Part shown: positions 59,610 to 64,000 of the stretch, piece after piece
Layout: each line of letters starts with the position of its first letter
Numbering within the stretch: the stretch's first letter is position 1
Origin: Physcia stellaris
Taxonomy: Eukaryota > Ascomycota > Lecanoromycetes > Caliciales > Physciaceae
Assembly (NCBI GenBank): GCA_018902385.1
Contig: JABSSW010000001.1
Span: forward strand, 1,178,001-1,242,000
DNA: 64,000 bases
Direction: 5' to 3'
Translations under genes and position numbers: made by a program
Notes under the pieces: model-generated
The model's database searches: none
Seen by the model: the letters and a program-made list of their open reading frames with translations, nothing else
What the model was told of the DNA's origin: nothing

Positions 59610-60708
59610 TGTAGGGGCTGTAAGAAGAATTGTTCTGCCTAGTCATCGATATATCGATGACAGTCGTCTGTATAGGTGGTCTTTCTGGACAAAACTCCCT
59701 TTAAGTTGAAGATTCTGCGAAAATATGTTCAAGACGCGACAAGCACTTGCGACCCGTAACCATTTGGGCCTGGGCCTGGCCTTTGAAAAATGGGGAGATA
59801 AGCGACAAGCGATCAATTGAAACTCTACAGAACAAAGAGGAAATGAATAGTTCTCATACATAGAAGCATATATTAGCGAGTGTGAGAGTCGAAGAGCGCC
59901 ATGTTTAGTAGTCAGTCGTGCTTATTTGTTTGATGTTACTCCAGTCAAAGTCAGCAGAAATCGTATGGTTCGAGTCTTAGTTTGGAGATGCACAGAGATG
60001 TACGACCCAGAGCCCAGTCCTATCATTGGATGGTAGTAGAACGTGCGGTATGATTCTCATAGCCACAACAAACGAATGCGTGAGATTTACTCTCATTGCA
60101 ACACCAGGAGCGTGATTTACCAATGAGAGTTCTCGTGAGCGTGAATCGTACACGTCAGAGGTTTTATGCAAAGAGCGGTTCCCACCGAAATTTTGGGTAT
60201 CTACCATGCTTTCAAGCTCGGGTCTTCTGTCGGGTCTGGCGGGATAGAAAGCATAGCATGAAAGTATCGATGTACCAGTCTAGATTGGTGGCATCGTATT
60301 CAGCTTGACCATGTCATGAGACTATAGAGGTTTCAGCTCCGGACATTTACGTATGAGATGACATTTAGGTAGACAAGATAGATGACGCATCATGCTTGGG
60401 ATGGTGAGGTTGTCAGCCCGTAAGTCTTATATCAACGAAGTAGCTTACCTTACTCCGTACCGTAAGTACTCGTAAATGTTAGTGGCATCGGGGTCTTTCC
60501 GGCCCGAGAGAAGTTCGGCATCCTCGGCAAAGTTTCCGAGAGAGCTCCAACAGATCCGGCTGTGATCGAACCCAGATGATGCTGTCAAAACCTCCATGTA
60601 CGACATCGTAAGCGCTACAACACAGGATTTCTTTTTTTCCTGTCGCGTTCCCTCCCAAGGCTTTCTCCCCGATGACGTTGGATCGTAAATGGTGAATTAC
60701 TATTCCAG
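59610..60708. other. Divergent promoter region
   Basis: Lies between the minus-strand secreted-protein gene and the plus-strand MFS gene. No gene is supported; a minus frame at 60479-60715 overlaps the MFS start and is a shadow. Confidence 0.5.
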
Positions 60709-62187
60709 ATGTCATCCACAGCTCTGCCGCCAGACCGGCGAAGGCAAATCCTGAAGGTCATCTTCATTTCACTGCTGCTTGACTTAGTACGCATACCTCC
60801 TCATCTTCTCTGCAGGTGCTAATCAAATCCAAGATCTCCTTCACATTCATCCTCCCACTCTTTCCCAAACTTCTCGAGTTCTACCGCGGACTGGACTCAT
60901 CTTCATCCTCCCCAAACTCCCTTCTGAACCGGATCCTTACTGGCCTCAACACCTACAAACAATCCTTTTCGAGGCCCATCAGCGATCGTTATGACATTGT
61001 CCTCCTGGGTGGCGCTCTCGGCAGCCTATTCTCCTTCCTCCAAGCGATCGCTTCCCCCTTCATCGGTACGCTTTCAGACCGATATGGCCGACGCACTGCG
61101 TTGTTATGGTCAATGATTGGAAACATCGCATCAGTGGCATTATGGGTAGCCGCGACCGACTTTCGAACATTCCTCGCCAGCAGGGTGGTGGGAGGCTTGA
61201 GTGAAGGAAACGTCCAGCTAGCTACAGCCATGGCGGCGGATATCAGCGATGACAAACAACGAGGGGCGACCATGGCGCTTGTAGGAGTTTGTTTCTCAAT
61301 CGCATTCACGTTCGGACCAGCACTCGGCGCAGCTTTGGCAAATGTCTCCACTGTGGCTGCTAATCCTTTTGCGACCGCTGCCGGCTTTTCGCTTTTCCTG
61401 ATCCTGGTCGAGACTTTGTACCTGTATCTATATCTTCCGGAGACACTACCATCTTCCCGCAGCAATGGGTCACCTAATGGTAGCGCTGAGAGGAAGGAGC
61501 CTACCAAGCCAGCCGCTCACCTCCGTACGAACTCCCATTTCATCCTCAACCTGACTCATTTCTCATTCATCCTCTTCTTCAGCGGCATGGAATTCTCCTT
61601 TCCCTTCTTGACCTACGATCTCTTCGCCTACTCCTCATCTCAAACCGGCAAGTTGCTCGGCTTTATTGGCCTCGTTGCGTCGATACTCCAAGGCTCCGTC
61701 ACTCGCCGACTACATCCATTAAGTGTCGTGAAGCTCGGTGTAGTCGCTTGCGCAGCAAGTTTCTTCTTGTTGGGGAGATTGACGACTGAAAGAGGACTAT
61801 ACGCGGCGGCTAGTCTGCTGGCTGTTGCCACAGCGACTGTGGTGACAGGTCTCAACAGCCTGAGTAGTTTTGAGGCTGCTGAGGATGAGAGGGGAGGCAA
61901 GTTGGGTAATCATCGAAGCTGGGGTATGTTCCCGAATATGTTCCGCTCTGATATCCTCCATATCCCGATCCGGTGCATAAGTGGAGAAGGGCTTGTTTAG
62001 CTGCTTCAGAGACTAATTTCGTGCAGGACAACTTGGGAGATCACTCGGGCCCTTACTATTCTGCACACTATACTGGTGGGCTGGGCGAGACGTCGCCTAT
62101 GCTATCGGGGGAGCTGGTATGCTGGGTGTGTGTGCATTGGTCTTCAGCGGGCTGAAAGCTCCTCCGAACTCGATACAAACGAAATGA
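60709..62187 (+). CDS. MFS transporter, MFSD10-like (DHA1 type)
   Basis: Three exons, 60709-60786, 60834-61923 and 62027-62187, splice in frame to 442 aa. The first transmembrane helix spans the first junction (SLLLDL then ISFTFILPLFPKLLEF), which supports the 47-nt intron. The MFS motif A, GTLSDRYGRRTAL, lies at residues 104-116 between helices 2 and 3. Around twelve hydrophobic helices are present, with a central hydrophilic loop (NGSPNGSAERKEP) between the halves. The last exon supplies helices 11-12 (CTLYWWAGRDVAYAIGG, MLGVCALVFSGLK). The LLLDL-x-F-x-ILPLFP opening is that of the MFSD10 / tetracycline-transporter-like group, proton-driven organic-ion carriers; the substrate is unknown. 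Confidence 0.9.
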
Positions 62188-63792
62188 TTCCCCAGCCTAC
62201 AACGTCGCAATTGAATAGAAAATATATAGACATTTCGCGCCTCAAATCATTGCATGGGAGCAGCTGCAAGGGCTGCAATAATGAGCGACTTTGGAAACCG
62301 ATACCCCCTTTTGGAACGAAACCCCCAGGACCGATTGTGCCGGCTATCCCGGCCCATGGTTGATGATTCTGCATCAAGGCACTCTCGATATATCAACTAC
62401 GATCGTACCCGCTGTACTTCTGCGTCAGCCTAGCATGCCATGCGTCCACTTCTCCGGCAGCTCACGATCTCCTTCGCGTGCGGTACGACGAAATCGCATT
62501 GCACGATGTAGCTTCTCAGTCCTCTATTGACACAGTCCAAAAAGTACTCTCTCCTCTCCTCTCTTCTCAAAAACCCTCCCAAGACCACGAGGTAAGATGA
62601 TTGCAAGAATCTACCTTATGTCCCAATTACATTACCTAAACAATCCTCCGCAATTCCGACACTTCAGATCCACATGCTTCTACCAGATAAGGTAAAGGCA
62701 GCAGCTGGTGCATTTTGGGGGCGCCGGAGGAGGGGTTTCTAACAGTGCCAATAAGCGCAGAAAGATCGATACAGCTGAACGGTATCGTGCATTGCTGTCA
62801 TGGACCGGTAAGGTCACAATCCTTACATGCCAGAAATGGAAGTGGACGAGATTTCGAAAACGGATCCGCCAGCTTCTTTTGCAAAGCAAGCCTCACTTTC
62901 TCTTTTTGAGAGGCTGGTTAAGGTATCAGGACAGGGTAACCATCTTTGAATAATAGTGGGAGCTGTCGTATACATCTCTACATTCTTCTGGGAAGCCACA
63001 ATTGCGGCAGAGTGAAGAGATTGGAAAAATCGAAGCACTCTAGCTTTCAGCACAATGGAGCCCGAATACTGATGAGCCTTTCACAGTAGGACTATTTACT
63101 AACAGCAAAATCAGATGGCAAAGGAGGTATTGCGTTCCCAGCGCGATGAGCGGAAAGATATCACACAAGGGGAACAAGCCGACGAGGTCAAGATCAATTT
63201 ACCCACTGCAGGGTAACAATAATTGATAGTCAGAGACAGCGGAGAGAGAGATAGAGAGAACGCTGAATCCGACGATCCAAAACATTAATGTGGTGGCTTG
63301 CTCAACAAGGTACGCCTCAGAGCCTAAACAACCAGCAGCAACATCCGTAAAACCCTACCTAACCTACTAAATGATAAATAGCAAAACCCCCCCATCACAG
63401 TAAATGCCCTTGGCTCAACGAGCCCTACCTCGAAAATGGGGAGCGAGTCAGAGGTCGAAATAAAGTCCCAACGCTGCGATGTGACGGAATAACTTGCTCA
63501 AACTAGCGCCAATCAACGCTGGGGGAGGTGCCACGAATGGACCATTTTCTTGCCGACAAAGCTGCAAGTTGCCGAGATCCTAACTACATGTATGAGGAGT
63601 CCAAACCTCAAAGGTAGATGTAGTTTCTCGGATTGTTGCATATCCAGGACATCTGCTACTCAACCATCATTCCCAACCACCAAAAGGCAAGGAAGAAATC
63701 GCAAACGCTCGTTCGTACTCACTGAGTAGCCAGCATCGCCAGCCCAGTCCAGTCTGACCGACCAGTCTTCGTGATACGTAGCGCAGACAATT
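62188..63792. other. Intergenic region
   Basis: No supported gene. The last few hundred bases are the promoter of the CTR gene; I looked for exact Mac1-type (TTTGCTC) copper boxes and found only imperfect CTTGCTC-like words near 63298 and 63491. Confidence 0.45.
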
Positions 63793-64000
63793 ATGGATAT
63801 GCAATCGAGCATGGTGATGAGTTCCACCGTAGCTGGTATGGGCTCCATGGCGATGGGCACGCCAACAGCGATGAGCAGCGCGATGCCAACCGCAACCGCA
63901 GCGATGAGCAGCTCCATGGACATGGACATGGACATGGGCTCCTGCAAAATCTCCGTAAGGCCCCATTCAACCCATCCACCTCCACCTCCGCCTCCAGACC
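63793..64000 (+). CDS. CTR-type copper transporter, first exon (partial)
   Basis: Exon 1 runs from the ATG at 63793 to 63954 (54 codons), followed by a GTAAGG donor at 63955; the remainder lies beyond the right edge. The exon is a Met/Ser/Ala-rich extracellular tail: MDMQSSMVMSSTVAGMG, further Met-x-Met pairs, and SSSMDMDMDMGSCKIS, directly before the splice. The MDM repeats and the CKIS end, which in fungal Ctr proteins is followed at once by an MLWN...TID segment, mark a plasma-membrane or vacuolar copper importer whose Met clusters bind Cu(I). The two halves of this motif are split by the intron at that exact point, a usual site. The downstream helices are not visible. Confidence 0.7.
   Translation, partial: MDMQSSMVMSSTVAGMGSMAMGTPTAMSSAMPTATAAMSSSMDMDMDMGSCKISVRPHSTHPPPPPPPD

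Noticed and set aside
60989-61507. 172-codon minus-strand frame
   Set aside because: Antisense to the MFS transporter, which has all expected motifs.
63660-63985. Minus-strand His/Cys-rich frames near the right edge
   Set aside because: They are reverse readings of the Met-repeat exon of the copper transporter.

Overview
The window is nuclear DNA of a filamentous ascomycete (Pezizomycotina). The evidence is short spliceosomal introns (45-130 bp) with GT-AG ends and CTGAC/CTAAC-type branch sites, genes on both strands without operons, and typical fungal families: a MARVEL membrane protein, a fungal-specific transcription-factor domain, an SRR1-like protein, a one-domain MADS-box protein, a PMP47-type peroxisomal carrier and a Met-rich CTR copper transporter. 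The species cannot be named from the sequence alone.

Layout. At the left edge (1-3.5 kb) are the first exon of a MARVEL-type membrane protein and a complete five-exon O-acetylhomoserine sulfhydrylase gene (MET17/cysD type). A perfect 10-bp CYS3/MetR-type sulfur-control site lies about 200 bp upstream of that gene. From about 4 to 49 kb the window is gene-sparse and dominated by proteins I cannot assign. Recognisable genes there are an NTF2/SnoaL-like enzyme, a RING protein, an extended SDR reductase, a fungal transcription-factor domain protein without a zinc cluster, an SRR1-like protein, a MADS-box protein, a coiled-coil protein and a C2H2 protein.

Two small paralogous families sit in this island. 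Family A has five members (9.7, 11.2, 21.6, 23.0 and 24.5 kb). Each has one intron in phase 2 at the same place relative to a helical domain of about 75 residues that resembles a Myb/SANT-type fold. Family B has three single-exon members (36.3, 38.2 and 46.0 kb) with spaced Cys pairs and a conserved C-terminal segment. A pair of diverged ~250-bp segments lies beside two family A members, and a 528-bp foldback element with CAGT ends and a TA target duplication (Tc1/mariner-type MITE) sits next to one of them.

From 49.6 kb the order returns to conserved genes: a decayed gamma-glutamyltranspeptidase, a PMP47-like carrier, a long UIM-repeat/coiled-coil protein whose frame is broken by a one-base shortfall in a C run, a secreted Cys-rich two-exon protein, an MFSD10-like MFS transporter, and the first exon of a CTR copper transporter cut by the right edge.

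Nothing suggests that the genes act as one pathway. The best candidates for something undescribed are families A and B. I reconstructed exon-intron structures by eye; every spliced model below closes in frame, which is the main support for them.
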